Source: an uncultured Pedobacter sp. (GTDB lineage: Bacteria; Bacteroidota; Bacteroidia; Sphingobacteriales; Sphingobacteriaceae). Taken from it: DNA of 64,000 nucleotides. A program made the translations under genes and the position numbers. Positions 43,264 through 52,788 of the stretch are shown one piece after another. The stretch spans positions 62,001 to 126,000 of the forward strand of contig NZ_CAMLIG010000011.1 in the NCBI RefSeq assembly GCF_946480185.1. Reading direction: 5' to 3'. Every line of letters starts with the position of its first letter. The stretch's first letter is position 1. A model generated the notes under the pieces. It was not told the DNA's origin and searched no databases. It saw nothing but the letters and a program-made list of their open reading frames with translations.

Positions 43264-46200
43264 ATGAGCAAAAATCAAAATTCTAAAAGTTTTGATCGCT
43301 CTGGATTAAAGAGGCTGATAACTATCATCAATGTTACTGCTATATTCTTATTCCAGTCGATTGTAACTATGGCATCGAGCTCTCTTGCGCAGGATGCAAA
43401 ATTCAATTTAAAAGTAAAAGACGCCACTATCATCAAAGTTTTGGATGAAGTTCAGCGTGTGTCAGATATCGGCTTTTTGTTAAAAACAGACGAACTAAAT
43501 TTAAATAAAAGGTATTCTTTCGATCTAAAAAATGTAAGTATTGAACAGGTTTTAGAACGTGTGATTGATAAATCTAAGTTTACCTACACTATTGTTGATC
43601 ACAATATTGTGATTTCACGTATTGGAGATAATTCCAGAAAACAAAATAACAAAAATATCAAAGTTTCTGGAAAAGTTACAGATGACTCTGGTGCCTCCCT
43701 GCCAGGGGTGTCTGTTTCTATTGAAGGTACTACTTTTGGAACGTTAACGGATGCTGCCGGAAACTATACGCTTTCTGATGTACCCGAAAATGCCGTGTTA
43801 AAATTTTCTTTTATCGGGATGGACACGCAGACAATAAACATTGCAGGCAGAACCACCATTAACGTTACCCTAAAATCCGAATCTACTATGGTAGATGAGG
43901 TGGTAGTTGTAGCCTACGGTACTCAAAAGAAAGAAACCTTAACCGGATCTGTGTCAAGTATAAAAGGCAGTGAATTATTAACTACCAAAACGCCCAACTT
44001 AATCCAATCGATACAAGGTAAATTATCAGGAGTACAAATCAGACAGAGTAGCAGCATTCCTGGCGGTGGACAAACCTCAATCAACATCCGTGGGTTTGGT
44101 ACTCCCTTAATTGTAATCGATGGGGTTATACGAGACGGAGTGTCAGAATTGGAACACTTAGATCCAAATGATATCGAAAGCATATCTGTACTTAAAGATG
44201 GAGCGGCCGCTATCTACGGTATCGGCGCATCAAGCGGGGTTTTGATTGTAACTACAAAAAAAGGAGCAAAAGGACCAGCAAAGGTTTCCTTTAGCACCAA
44301 TTTTGGGGTATCATCGCCAACAAACTATCCAAGAGCGGTTTCCGCATCCGAATGGATTGACCTAAAAAATGAGTTAAGTACAAACGTTTGGAGAGGACCG
44401 GCTTTTAGTGATGAGGAAATTCAAAAATATAAAGACGGTGTTTTGCCCGGTTATGAAAATGTTGACTGGTATAACGAAGTAATGAAAAGTAGTTCTTTAC
44501 AGCAACAACATAATTTGTCATTAACCGGCGGATCAGATGCTGTAAACTATTTTGTGAGTTTGGGGCTTAACAATGATAACGGACTGGTAAAAAAAGACCC
44601 TCTTAATTACAATCAGATAAATTTTAGGGCCAACACAGGAATTAAACTGTCTAAGGCACTTAAAATGAACATCAACGTTTCCGGACAAAAGGCAAACAAT
44701 AACCAGATTGCGGCCGGTGGATTCCAGAGTATTTTAGCTGGTGTAAATGCCGCTGCGCCATTTCAACAACCTTATATAAATGGCGACACCAATTATCCAA
44801 CACAAATTGCATCTGGCACTAACCCTTATGTACTTACCCGGACAGATTTGGCTGGTTATAACAATACCCAAACAAATTTGTTTCGCTCACAAATAGATTT
44901 GACGTATGACATACCATGGGTTAAAGGTTTGCAGGCAAAAGTTTTTGGCGCTTATGATTATAATTTTAATGATAATAAGAACTTACAAAGACTTATAAAG
45001 CTATACAAAGCTGACCCAGTTACAGGTGATCCTGTGGTAGCAAGTACTTTCGGAAACGATAATATAGCAGGCAATGATGCCAGTAGGCAAAGAGAAAATT
45101 TGCAAGCGCAGTTAAATTATAAAACTACAATTGCTAAAGACCATAATGTATCTGCTATGGCCTTATTTGAACAAAGAAAAATTGATTTCTCTTCACTGTT
45201 TGCCAAACGCTATTATGATTTTTATACCACCGATGTAATTAATCAGGGTAGTTTAATCAATCAAGAAACAAATGGTGACGTTTCGCAAGAGACCAATGCT
45301 TCTTATGTAGGCAGGTTTAATTATGATTATAAACAGAAATACTTAGCCGAGTTCATTTTTAGAGAAGATGGAAGTTACCGTTACAATCCAGATCATCGCT
45401 GGGGTTTTTTTCCGGGGGCTTCCGTTGGATGGCGTGTGTCTGAGGAGAATTTTGTTAAAAACAACCTAAAATTCATACGTAATCTTAAACTGAGAGCTTC
45501 ATACGGCGAAACAGGTCAGGATGCCGGAAATCCGTTTCAATATGTTGAGGGTTATCAAACCGGTTCAACAAGCGGATATGAATTTGTGGATGGGGCTTAT
45601 ACCACTTCCATATCATCGCCATCACTTGTTAATAGAAACTTAACTTGGTATCATGCCAAAACCTATGATGCAGGTTTTGATTTAGAATTATTTAAAGATG
45701 GTATGTTAGGTTTAACTTTTGATGTTTATCGCCGAGACAGAACAGGCTTATTGGCTACCCGTTATTTATCCTTACCAAATACCTTTGGAGCTTCACTACC
45801 TCAAGAAAACTTAAACTCAGACCGCGTTCAGGGTATTGATTTTAACATTAATCACAGAGGAAATATAGGAGAATTTAAGTATAACGTAGGGGCCAATATG
45901 GTGATATCACAGTCTATGAACTTATACTTAGAGCAAGGACAATTTCAGTCTAGTTACTCAAAATGGAAAAATGACGATTCTTACCGCAATAAAAATGTGA
46001 TTTGGGGGTACGAGATTATTGGACAATTCCAAAGCTGGGATCAAATACGTAACTACCCGGTTTATATGGAAGGTAGTGGCGGAAATATACAAGAATTGCC
46101 CGGCGATCCTATTTATCGCGATGTAAATGGTGACGGAATGATTACAAGCGATGATCAGCTTCCATTGTTCAGAGGAGGCCAGATAACAAATGGAAACGCC

Positions 46201-46734
46201 GCGGATTATAACTCAGGACAGCCTCCTTTACAGTATGGTTTAAATTTGGGCGGAAGTTGGAGAAACTGGGATTTTAACGCCTTAATACAAGGAGCCGCCC
46301 TTTATACCATTAATTTGGGTACCGAGTGGCAAACCCCACTATACTCTGACAGGAATGCGCCAGAATATTTAATGGATAGATGGCATTTGGCTGATCAATC
46401 AAATAAAGACAGTCAGTGGATTCCGGGCTTTTTTCCGGCGAGCAGGAATCCTTTAGACGCATTGAGTTTAAGATATTCAAATGATATCTATCGCAGAAAC
46501 GCTTCATACGTTCGATTAAAAAATATTGAAATAGGATATACGATTCCAAAGAATGTGCTAAAGAGGTTGAAAATAGACAGATTTAGAATGTATGTTAACG
46601 GCACAAATCTTTATACTTCTACAGATAAGATATTAAAAATGTTTGATCCGGAAAGAGGGGAAGGTAATTATGGTGCTAATTACTCATACCCTCTCTTAAA
46701 ATCAATCAATTTTGGATTAAATGTTACTTTCTAA
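43264..46734 (+). CDS. susC-like: SusC/RagA TonB-dependent outer-membrane transporter with STN domain
   Basis: The 1156-residue protein has an N-terminal signal (about 17-43), an STN (secretin/TonB short N-terminal) domain (about 50-120), a carboxypeptidase-regulatory-like domain (about 130-215, KVSGKVTDDSGASLPGVSVSIEG), a plug (about 218-340, starting DEVVVVAYGTQKKETLTGSVSS) and a long beta-barrel ending in F. The STN domain interacts with FecR, so this transporter also signals. It imports an oligosaccharide captured by SusD into the periplasm with energy from TonB. It starts the long PUL operon; SusD begins 11 bases later. No dedicated promoter box is visible in the 157-base upstream spacer. 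Confidence 0.95.
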   Translation: MSKNQNSKSFDRSGLKRLITIINVTAIFLFQSIVTMASSSLAQDAKFNLKVKDATIIKVLDEVQRVSDIGFLLKTDELNLNKRYSFDLKNVSIEQVLERVIDKSKFTYTIVDHNIVISRIGDNSRKQNNKNIKVSGKVTDDSGASLPGVSVSIEGTTFGTLTDAAGNYTLSDVPENAVLKFSFIGMDTQTINIAGRTTINVTLKSESTMVDEVVVVAYGTQKKETLTGSVSSIKGSELLTTKTPNLIQSIQGKLSGVQIRQSSSIPGGGQTSINIRGFGTPLIVIDGVIRDGVSELEHLDPNDIESISVLKDGAAAIYGIGASSGVLIVTTKKGAKGPAKVSFSTNFGVSSPTNYPRAVSASEWIDLKNELSTNVWRGPAFSDEEIQKYKDGVLPGYENVDWYNEVMKSSSLQQQHNLSLTGGSDAVNYFVSLGLNNDNGLVKKDPLNYNQINFRANTGIKLSKALKMNINVSGQKANNNQIAAGGFQSILAGVNAAAPFQQPYINGDTNYPTQIASGTNPYVLTRTDLAGYNNTQTNLFRSQIDLTYDIPWVKGLQAKVFGAYDYNFNDNKNLQRLIKLYKADPVTGDPVVASTFGNDNIAGNDASRQRENLQAQLNYKTTIAKDHNVSAMALFEQRKIDFSSLFAKRYYDFYTTDVINQGSLINQETNGDVSQETNASYVGRFNYDYKQKYLAEFIFREDGSYRYNPDHRWGFFPGASVGWRVSEENFVKNNLKFIRNLKLRASYGETGQDAGNPFQYVEGYQTGSTSGYEFVDGAYTTSISSPSLVNRNLTWYHAKTYDAGFDLELFKDGMLGLTFDVYRRDRTGLLATRYLSLPNTFGASLPQENLNSDRVQGIDFNINHRGNIGEFKYNVGANMVISQSMNLYLEQGQFQSSYSKWKNDDSYRNKNVIWGYEIIGQFQSWDQIRNYPVYMEGSGGNIQELPGDPIYRDVNGDGMITSDDQLPLFRGGQITNGNAADYNSGQPPLQYGLNLGGSWRNWDFNALIQGAALYTINLGTEWQTPLYSDRNAPEYLMDRWHLADQSNKDSQWIPGFFPASRNPLDALSLRYSNDIYRRNASYVRLKNIEIGYTIPKNVLKRLKIDRFRMYVNGTNLYTSTDKILKMFDPERGEGNYGANYSYPLLKSINFGLNVTF

Positions 46735-46745
46735 TAACTAAGAAG

Positions 46746-48683
46746 ATGAAAAAAACAACAATAATTTCAATTATTGCATTAGGTTTTTTTGCTGCCGCTT
46801 GCAATAAGAATTTTTTGGATGTACCTGTGAAAAACAAGGTCACTCCTGAAGCATTATATGGAGATGAAAATGGAATTAAAGCTTTTTTAGCGTCGATTTA
46901 CCAGGATTTGCCTATCGAGGATTTTAGATTTTCTACCCGTAACGGTTTCAACCAAGCCGACCCAGGCGGTGAGTTCCCTATAATTGCTACCCCAGATGCT
47001 GTAGTTTCTCGCGGTTACTCCATCATGTACAACAAAGGCGGAGCAAATTTTACCTACTGGACTGGTGCTTTTTCTTTGATCCGGGATATCAACACCTTAG
47101 ACGAATCTATACCTTTAATTAAACCTGGCGTAATGCCGGAAAATGAGAAACAGTCTTTAAAGGGTGAAGTCGCTTTTTTAAGAGCGTACACCTATTTTGC
47201 GCTGGCTAAGCGTTTCGGTGGTGTTCCAATCATCACAAAAAGACAAGATTATGATCCTGATGTTACTAAATTAATGGTTCCGCGGGCTACTGAAAAAGAG
47301 ACGTATGATTTTATTTTAGATCAGTGTGATACCGCCGCAAAATATCTAATTCCTACAGAGGAAAGAAGAGCTACAAAATGGGCCGCTTTAGCACTAAAAT
47401 CAAGAGCGGCACTTTATGCGGCATCAATAGCAAAATATCCGGTTACAGGTTCTTCGCAAGCAGCCAGTGCTAAGTTAATTGATGCATTACCATCTTACCC
47501 TGGCTTGGCAAATGAGTATTATAAGAAATGTATCGATGCTTCTTTACAGATTATTGATCCTAATTCAGACGTTGGTCCTTCAGGTTTTGGTTTATACCAG
47601 CCACATCCCGCATCGCCGGCAGAGGCACTAAAAAATTACCAGAAATTGTTTGAATCAGCAGAAAATTCTAAAATAGAAAACATATTTGTAAAAGGCTATA
47701 CGATACCTGGTAGTTCTACAGGTCACAGTTGGGACTTGGATCAATGTACTCCCCAGATTACCAATGGCTACACTAATGGAGGTACAGGAAACCCAACTTT
47801 AGATCTCATCGATTTATATGAGACTTATTCATCCAACGGTGCAAGTGTACCTATTAATACTAAATTGAATAATAGTTTGGGTTACGCTGTGTTTGCCAAA
47901 GGTACACAGGCACAATACCGCCATTTCAGTAATCCTCAGGATATCTTTGCTGGAAAAGATGCTAGAATGTTTGCTACAGTTATTACCCCAAGCTCTATCT
48001 GGAAAAATACCAAAATTATTATCCAGGCGGGCATGGTTAAACCAGATGGCAACAGTCTTTACAGACAGGATGGAAATGTGGTGTTCAACGGCAATTCCTA
48101 CTATGCTTATGGCGCAAGTACTGCTAATTCCTATTCTGGTTGGGGGAATGATTCACAACACTCGTTCACAGGATTTTTAATTAGGAAGTATGTAACAGAA
48201 GATGCTACACCACTACCAACAGCAGGATCAATAACTACAGATTTTATAGATATGCGCTACGCCGAAGTTTTACTAAACTTTGCCGAAGCAGTTACCGAAA
48301 GCGGTTACACCGATAACAACGCTGTGGCTTTGGCCGCTAAAGCTGTAAATATTATCAGACAACGGGCTGGGTTTACTTATATGTTGCCTACGCCGGTAAC
48401 CATACCTCAAATATTAAGAGAACGTAGGGTAGAGTTTGCGATGGAAGGCTCGATAACCCTTTGGGATTTGATAAGAAGAAGGGAATATGATGATTATTAC
48501 ACATCATTTAAACATAAAGTACTTTGCCCTATGCTAGATTTAACAACGCCAACTCCTTCATATTTTTTTGTAAGAGATTTACACAGTAAGCAGTCGGGTG
48601 TGATGATATGGAACGGCACATTAAAAGACTATTATTTTGCTATTCCTGGCACTGGAACAAATGGTTTAATTCCAAATAATTAA
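46746..48683 (+). CDS. susD-like: SusD/RagB-family glycan-binding lipoprotein
   Basis: The 645-residue protein has a lipoprotein signal (FFAAAC, Cys 19) and the SusD alpha-helical TPR fold: NFLDVPVKNKVTPEALYGD near the N-terminus, SLKGEVAFLRAYTYFALAKRFGGVPIITK in the middle and the RGAGYDDYY-like LRERRVEFAMEGSITLWDLIRRREYDDY block near 570. It is lipidated, faces outward and closes over SusC. It is longer than the canonical 551-residue SusD, as common in Bacteroidota PULs. It lies 11 bases after the SusC gene and 12 bases before the DUF3823 gene. Confidence 0.95.
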   Translation: MKKTTIISIIALGFFAAACNKNFLDVPVKNKVTPEALYGDENGIKAFLASIYQDLPIEDFRFSTRNGFNQADPGGEFPIIATPDAVVSRGYSIMYNKGGANFTYWTGAFSLIRDINTLDESIPLIKPGVMPENEKQSLKGEVAFLRAYTYFALAKRFGGVPIITKRQDYDPDVTKLMVPRATEKETYDFILDQCDTAAKYLIPTEERRATKWAALALKSRAALYAASIAKYPVTGSSQAASAKLIDALPSYPGLANEYYKKCIDASLQIIDPNSDVGPSGFGLYQPHPASPAEALKNYQKLFESAENSKIENIFVKGYTIPGSSTGHSWDLDQCTPQITNGYTNGGTGNPTLDLIDLYETYSSNGASVPINTKLNNSLGYAVFAKGTQAQYRHFSNPQDIFAGKDARMFATVITPSSIWKNTKIIIQAGMVKPDGNSLYRQDGNVVFNGNSYYAYGASTANSYSGWGNDSQHSFTGFLIRKYVTEDATPLPTAGSITTDFIDMRYAEVLLNFAEAVTESGYTDNNAVALAAKAVNIIRQRAGFTYMLPTPVTIPQILRERRVEFAMEGSITLWDLIRRREYDDYYTSFKHKVLCPMLDLTTPTPSYFFVRDLHSKQSGVMIWNGTLKDYYFAIPGTGTNGLIPNN

Positions 48684-48695
48684 AAATATTAAAAA

Positions 48696-49445
48696 ATGAA
48701 TAAGAAGATATTTAACCTGGTTTTACTGTCATTTGCATTAGCGATATCCTCATGCAAACTGGATAATTATGACGGTCCAACATCGTCTATACACGGAAAA
48801 ATTGTTGATCAAGATGGCCAGTTGGTACAATCTGATGCATCTGGACAAGGGGTTAGAATAACCTACATCGAACAAGGCAATTTTACATCTCCAGACAAAC
48901 AGAGTATGGGTTTAAGAACAGATGGTACCTACCAAAAGGGACTCCTTTTTCCGGGAACTTATGACATCGTTATACGCGACGCAAATTTTCCGAACCCGGA
49001 TACTGTTAAAAATTTCGTGATAAATAAAGGAGATAATGAGCTCAACTTTACGGTACAACCTTATGTGTATGTGACCAATCTTAGTATTACAAAAACAGGT
49101 ACTGTTGTTACTGCCACGTTTAACCTAAAAACAATTGGAAACAATGTAATTGGTGTAGAAAGGGTTCAGTTATTTAGTTACATAGACCCAATAGTAAGTT
49201 TTGGGGCTAAGTTTGGAACCCAGCCATCTACTGCAGGATTATTAGTCCTAAACAAAGTTCCTGGAACTACAGAGACTTTTACGCTGAGTATCGATCTGGC
49301 TTTACAAGGAGACACCTTTACAAAATATCCAACAGCCACAAAATTTTGGTTTAGGGTAGGCGCATTGGTGCGTAAAGCGGATGCAACCTCGGGCAGTAAC
49401 CCTAAATGGAATTACTCTGCCCCCGTTCAATTAGCTATAAATTAA
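48696..49445 (+). CDS. DUF3823-type surface lipoprotein
   Basis: The 249-residue protein has a lipoprotein signal (ISSC, Cys 20), a first beta domain (about 25-125; GPTSSIHGKIVDQDGQLVQ, LFPGTYDIVIRDANFPNPDT) and a second Ig-like domain (about 127-249; VTNLSITKTGTVVTATFNL). It matches the DUF3823 family, which nearly always sits directly after SusD genes and is thought to be an accessory glycan-binding protein at the cell surface. A hairpin follows at 49447-49471. The ligand cannot be inferred. Confidence 0.88.
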   Translation: MNKKIFNLVLLSFALAISSCKLDNYDGPTSSIHGKIVDQDGQLVQSDASGQGVRITYIEQGNFTSPDKQSMGLRTDGTYQKGLLFPGTYDIVIRDANFPNPDTVKNFVINKGDNELNFTVQPYVYVTNLSITKTGTVVTATFNLKTIGNNVIGVERVQLFSYIDPIVSFGAKFGTQPSTAGLLVLNKVPGTTETFTLSIDLALQGDTFTKYPTATKFWFRVGALVRKADATSGSNPKWNYSAPVQLAIN

Positions 49446-49446
49446 C

Positions 49447-49471
49447 AAAGAGAGGCGATATGCCTCTCTTT
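49447..49471 (+). terminator. Intra-operon hairpin terminator or attenuator
   Basis: A perfect 10-bp stem (AAAGAGAGGC with its complement) with a GATAT loop lies just after the DUF3823 stop, followed by a weak T-run. It may partly terminate the transcript after susC-susD-DUF3823 and reduce expression of the enzyme genes that follow 30 bases later. Confidence 0.75.
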
Positions 49472-49500
49472 AATTCTTTTCAGTTTAAAAACCTATTATA

Positions 49501-50736
49501 ATGAGACAATATTCGTTGATCTTAGGAGTGTCCTTATTGCTTTTTTCTTGCTCAAAAAAAGCGGACAAGATAAGTGTAGAACAACCTACAAAGCCAGATA
49601 CAACTGCTGAACAAGCTATTGATATGACGCCTTTTAGCGAGGTTTTTGGAGTAACTACTGCAGGCGGGCAATATGCACTAACAGATAAACCTATATTGAT
49701 AGAAACTGCGGAAGCGATTTATGGAATGGGTACAAAATGTATCAAACTATGGTTTGAGCATGCCGGAAAAAAATATCCCTACCATTCTAACTGGCCGGCA
49801 AATATTGAAAACTTTACTTCCCTACAACTGGCACAAACAGATTATTTTAAACAGGTGTTTGAGATGCCTTTTAAAGTTTATTCTTTAGAATATAATGATG
49901 CAACGGTTAACTGGAAAGATGGCTTTTCTGAAGCCGAACGTACAAAGGTTTACAACAATATGTACGATGTTACCAAATACTTGTTGAATACTTATAAAAA
50001 CACTGGTAAAACATTTATTATCCAAAATTGGGAAGGAGATGGCTTTATAGGTATTAAAGATTTATCGCCCGCCCAAATTCCCATTGCCGAAAAGGCAATG
50101 ATAGATTTTATAAATACCCGCCAAGCTGCTGTTACGCAAGCTCGCAAAGATGCAGGAACAAGTGGGGTAATAGTTGTACATGCGCTGGAATTTAATTTTG
50201 TGCCTCCAACAAACACTCAGAACCATTACGTGATAGACGACATTGTTCCATATACAAAGTGCGATTTATATTCATACTCTTCTTACTCTAGCAGAGCAAT
50301 TGCTGATTTGGGCGGGATTGTACCGCGATTGGCTCGTATAAAATCAAAATTGCCAAAAAGTGATATATACGGAACCCACAATTTAATGATCGGTGAATTT
50401 GGTTACGAAGAAAGAGGTCCGTTCCCATACGATAAACCCATAACAGAAGCAAGTGGCAATACACAGCGTTATTCCATATCAGAACAGTTAAAATATCTTT
50501 TGGATTATGGCGTCTGTTATATTTTCTACTGGCAAATCTACTGCAACGGAGAAGTTGATGATAGCGGAATCAATTTTTTAAGCACTGAACCACATGACGG
50601 CATAATGCTTACCGCAAAAAATCTTAAAGGATACTGGTTAATCAGGCCCGATGGTTCTAAGCCACCAGTGTACGATTATTTAAAAGATTTATTGCAGAAA
50701 AATGAGCTGGTAAAAGCCCAAAGACCGAAGTACTAA
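49501..50736 (+). CDS. Lipoprotein putative glycosidase, paralogue of the 36353-38287 product
   Basis: The 411-residue protein has a lipobox (LLFSC, Cys 17) and one catalytic-looking domain (about 45-400). It shares conserved blocks with the T9SS-exported protein at 36353: GMGTKCIKLW, NWEGDG with E178, ALEFNF with E230, and IGEFGYEE with E299. Spacing and context suggest a clan A-type barrel glycosidase, but no named family is recognised. Unlike the paralogue it has no CBM-like or sorting domain and is anchored as a lipoprotein. It is in the SusC-SusD operon between DUF3823 and GH97, so its substrate is most likely the same glycan. Confidence 0.75.
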   Translation: MRQYSLILGVSLLLFSCSKKADKISVEQPTKPDTTAEQAIDMTPFSEVFGVTTAGGQYALTDKPILIETAEAIYGMGTKCIKLWFEHAGKKYPYHSNWPANIENFTSLQLAQTDYFKQVFEMPFKVYSLEYNDATVNWKDGFSEAERTKVYNNMYDVTKYLLNTYKNTGKTFIIQNWEGDGFIGIKDLSPAQIPIAEKAMIDFINTRQAAVTQARKDAGTSGVIVVHALEFNFVPPTNTQNHYVIDDIVPYTKCDLYSYSSYSSRAIADLGGIVPRLARIKSKLPKSDIYGTHNLMIGEFGYEERGPFPYDKPITEASGNTQRYSISEQLKYLLDYGVCYIFYWQIYCNGEVDDSGINFLSTEPHDGIMLTAKNLKGYWLIRPDGSKPPVYDYLKDLLQKNELVKAQRPKY

Positions 50737-50840
50737 AAATAAAAAAATATTTATATACAATGGCGATATCCTTATGGTGGCTATCTCATTGAAATTTATA
50801 CACTGCTAATAAAATAGGCAGTTGAACAACCTCATTCCTA

Positions 50841-52769
50841 ATGAAAAAAAGTATTATAATATTCACCATTGTCTTTTTGGCAATAAACAGACTTTGTGCA
50901 CAGCAAATAGTTGTTTCGCCAAATGGGAAGATAAAATTTACGATAGATGCCGTTTCAGACGGAGCGATAGTAGGAAAAATTACTTTTAATAATGAAGGCG
51001 TTTTAAATACTCAATTGGCAGATTTTAGTTTTAACAATCAGCCAGACCTTAAAAATAATTTGGTTATTAATGGCAGTTCTGCAAAAACAGTAAACGAAGA
51101 ATGGACTCCCGTTTTAAAAAGGTTTGAAAAAGTAAAAAACTACTGCAATGAGATAACCATTGACCTACAAGAAAAAGCATTTCCTAAACGTAAACTACAG
51201 ATAATTGCAAGAGCTTATGATGATGGTGTAGCCTACAGAACGAGGTTTTTAGGTCCAGATAATGGATTGGAATATAGCATTAGGGAAGAAAATAGCGCAT
51301 TTAATTTTAGCGGCGACCGTACCTGCTGGGTAGCCGATCATGAGAACTTTTCCTCACCTCAGGAATCTTTTTTTTACAAGCGTAATTTGTCGGATATCAA
51401 TCCTAAAATGTTGGTTGGGCTGCCTATAACCATTCAAGCATCAGAAAAATGTTTTGTGGCTATAACAGAAGCAGATCTTACAGATTATGCGGGTATGTAC
51501 CTGAAAAAGGCAGATGAAAATCAAAAATTTTCATTGCGTACCACATTATCTCCATCAGTTGATAGCGCTAAAATCGGCAAAGTAACCAGGAAATTACCTT
51601 TTAACACCCCTTGGAGAGTAGTTATTATAGGTGATACACCCGGAAAGCTTATAGAATCTGAAATGGTTACCAACCTCAGTCCGCCATGCGCAATTGAAGA
51701 TCCATCGTGGATAAAACCGGGTATTTCTGCTTGGGACAACTGGTTTAGTAATGATGTGAAAATGGAAGAAGGAACCATTAAGCAATTTATTGATTTGGCT
51801 TCGGAAATGACTTGGCCTTACATGATTGTTGATTGGCAGTGGTACGGAAAATTTAACAGTCCGCAAGCCGACATTACAAAATCTGCTCCTCAAATTAACA
51901 TGCAAAACTTATTGGCTTATGCAAAAAGCAAAAATGTACGGCTCATTCTCTGGCTTTACTGGACAGATGTAAACCGTTCTGATTGGGAAAAGGTTTGCGC
52001 TCTTTATGAGAAATGGGGTGTAGCTGGGGTTAAAATTGACTTTATGAATCGCGACGATCAGGAGATGGTGAATTGGTATGAGCGTACTGTAAAAACTGCC
52101 GCTAAACATAAACTGATGGTTGATTTCCACGGCGCCTATAAACCTACAGGAATAAGGAGAACTTATCCCAATTTAGTAACCCGTGAAGGCGTAATGGGTA
52201 ACGAATGGAACAAATGGTCAACAATGATTACTCCTGAACATATTTGTACACTGCCATTTACCCGTATGGTTGCAGGACCAATGGATTTTACGCCCGGCTG
52301 TTTTGAAAACAGAACTCCAGAAGATTTTAAAATACAGAGTCCTACAAATACCATGGTTACACGCAGTAACTCACTAGCGCAGTTTGTAGTTTTTGACAGC
52401 CCATTAACTGTTGCCTGTGATCATCCGGATAATTATAGAGGACAAGTTGGGAGCGATTTTTTAGCAAAGGTTAAAACCACTTGGGATGATACAAAGGTAA
52501 TTAACGGTGCAGTGGGAGAATATATAACAATGGCTCGTAGAACCGGAAACACATGGTTTATTGGGGCATTAAATGGCAGTTCTAAAAAAACTTTAGATAT
52601 AAAACTCGATTTTTTAGGAAAAGGAAAATTTAAACTGGTGAGTTATGAAGATGGTCTCGCACCAGATAAAGCCGTAAAAAAAGAGCAGATGGTAAACAAC
52701 ACTAGTGAGGTTAAATTGGTAATGGCTGCCGGCGGTGGTTATGCAGCATATATTCAGTCGGTAAACTAG
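50841..52769 (+). CDS. Glycoside hydrolase family 97, retaining alpha-galactosidase type
   Basis: The 642-residue protein has a signal peptide (1-20), an N-terminal beta-sandwich (about 22-275), a TIM barrel (about 285-545; AWDNWF, MIVDWQWYG, LILWLYWTDV) and a C-terminal Ig-like domain. GH97 has inverting and retaining branches. Here VKIDFM carries D400 as the candidate nucleophile and NEWNKW gives E455, 55 residues later, which fits the retaining, alpha-galactosidase-like branch. It lacks the extra glutamate pair expected in the inverting SusB type. The enzyme would remove alpha-galactose in the periplasm. It is 19 bases before the GH110-like gene. Confidence 0.9.
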   Translation: MKKSIIIFTIVFLAINRLCAQQIVVSPNGKIKFTIDAVSDGAIVGKITFNNEGVLNTQLADFSFNNQPDLKNNLVINGSSAKTVNEEWTPVLKRFEKVKNYCNEITIDLQEKAFPKRKLQIIARAYDDGVAYRTRFLGPDNGLEYSIREENSAFNFSGDRTCWVADHENFSSPQESFFYKRNLSDINPKMLVGLPITIQASEKCFVAITEADLTDYAGMYLKKADENQKFSLRTTLSPSVDSAKIGKVTRKLPFNTPWRVVIIGDTPGKLIESEMVTNLSPPCAIEDPSWIKPGISAWDNWFSNDVKMEEGTIKQFIDLASEMTWPYMIVDWQWYGKFNSPQADITKSAPQINMQNLLAYAKSKNVRLILWLYWTDVNRSDWEKVCALYEKWGVAGVKIDFMNRDDQEMVNWYERTVKTAAKHKLMVDFHGAYKPTGIRRTYPNLVTREGVMGNEWNKWSTMITPEHICTLPFTRMVAGPMDFTPGCFENRTPEDFKIQSPTNTMVTRSNSLAQFVVFDSPLTVACDHPDNYRGQVGSDFLAKVKTTWDDTKVINGAVGEYITMARRTGNTWFIGALNGSSKKTLDIKLDFLGKGKFKLVSYEDGLAPDKAVKKEQMVNNTSEVKLVMAAGGGYAAYIQSVN

Positions 52770-52788
52770 CTATCAACATTTATAATAA

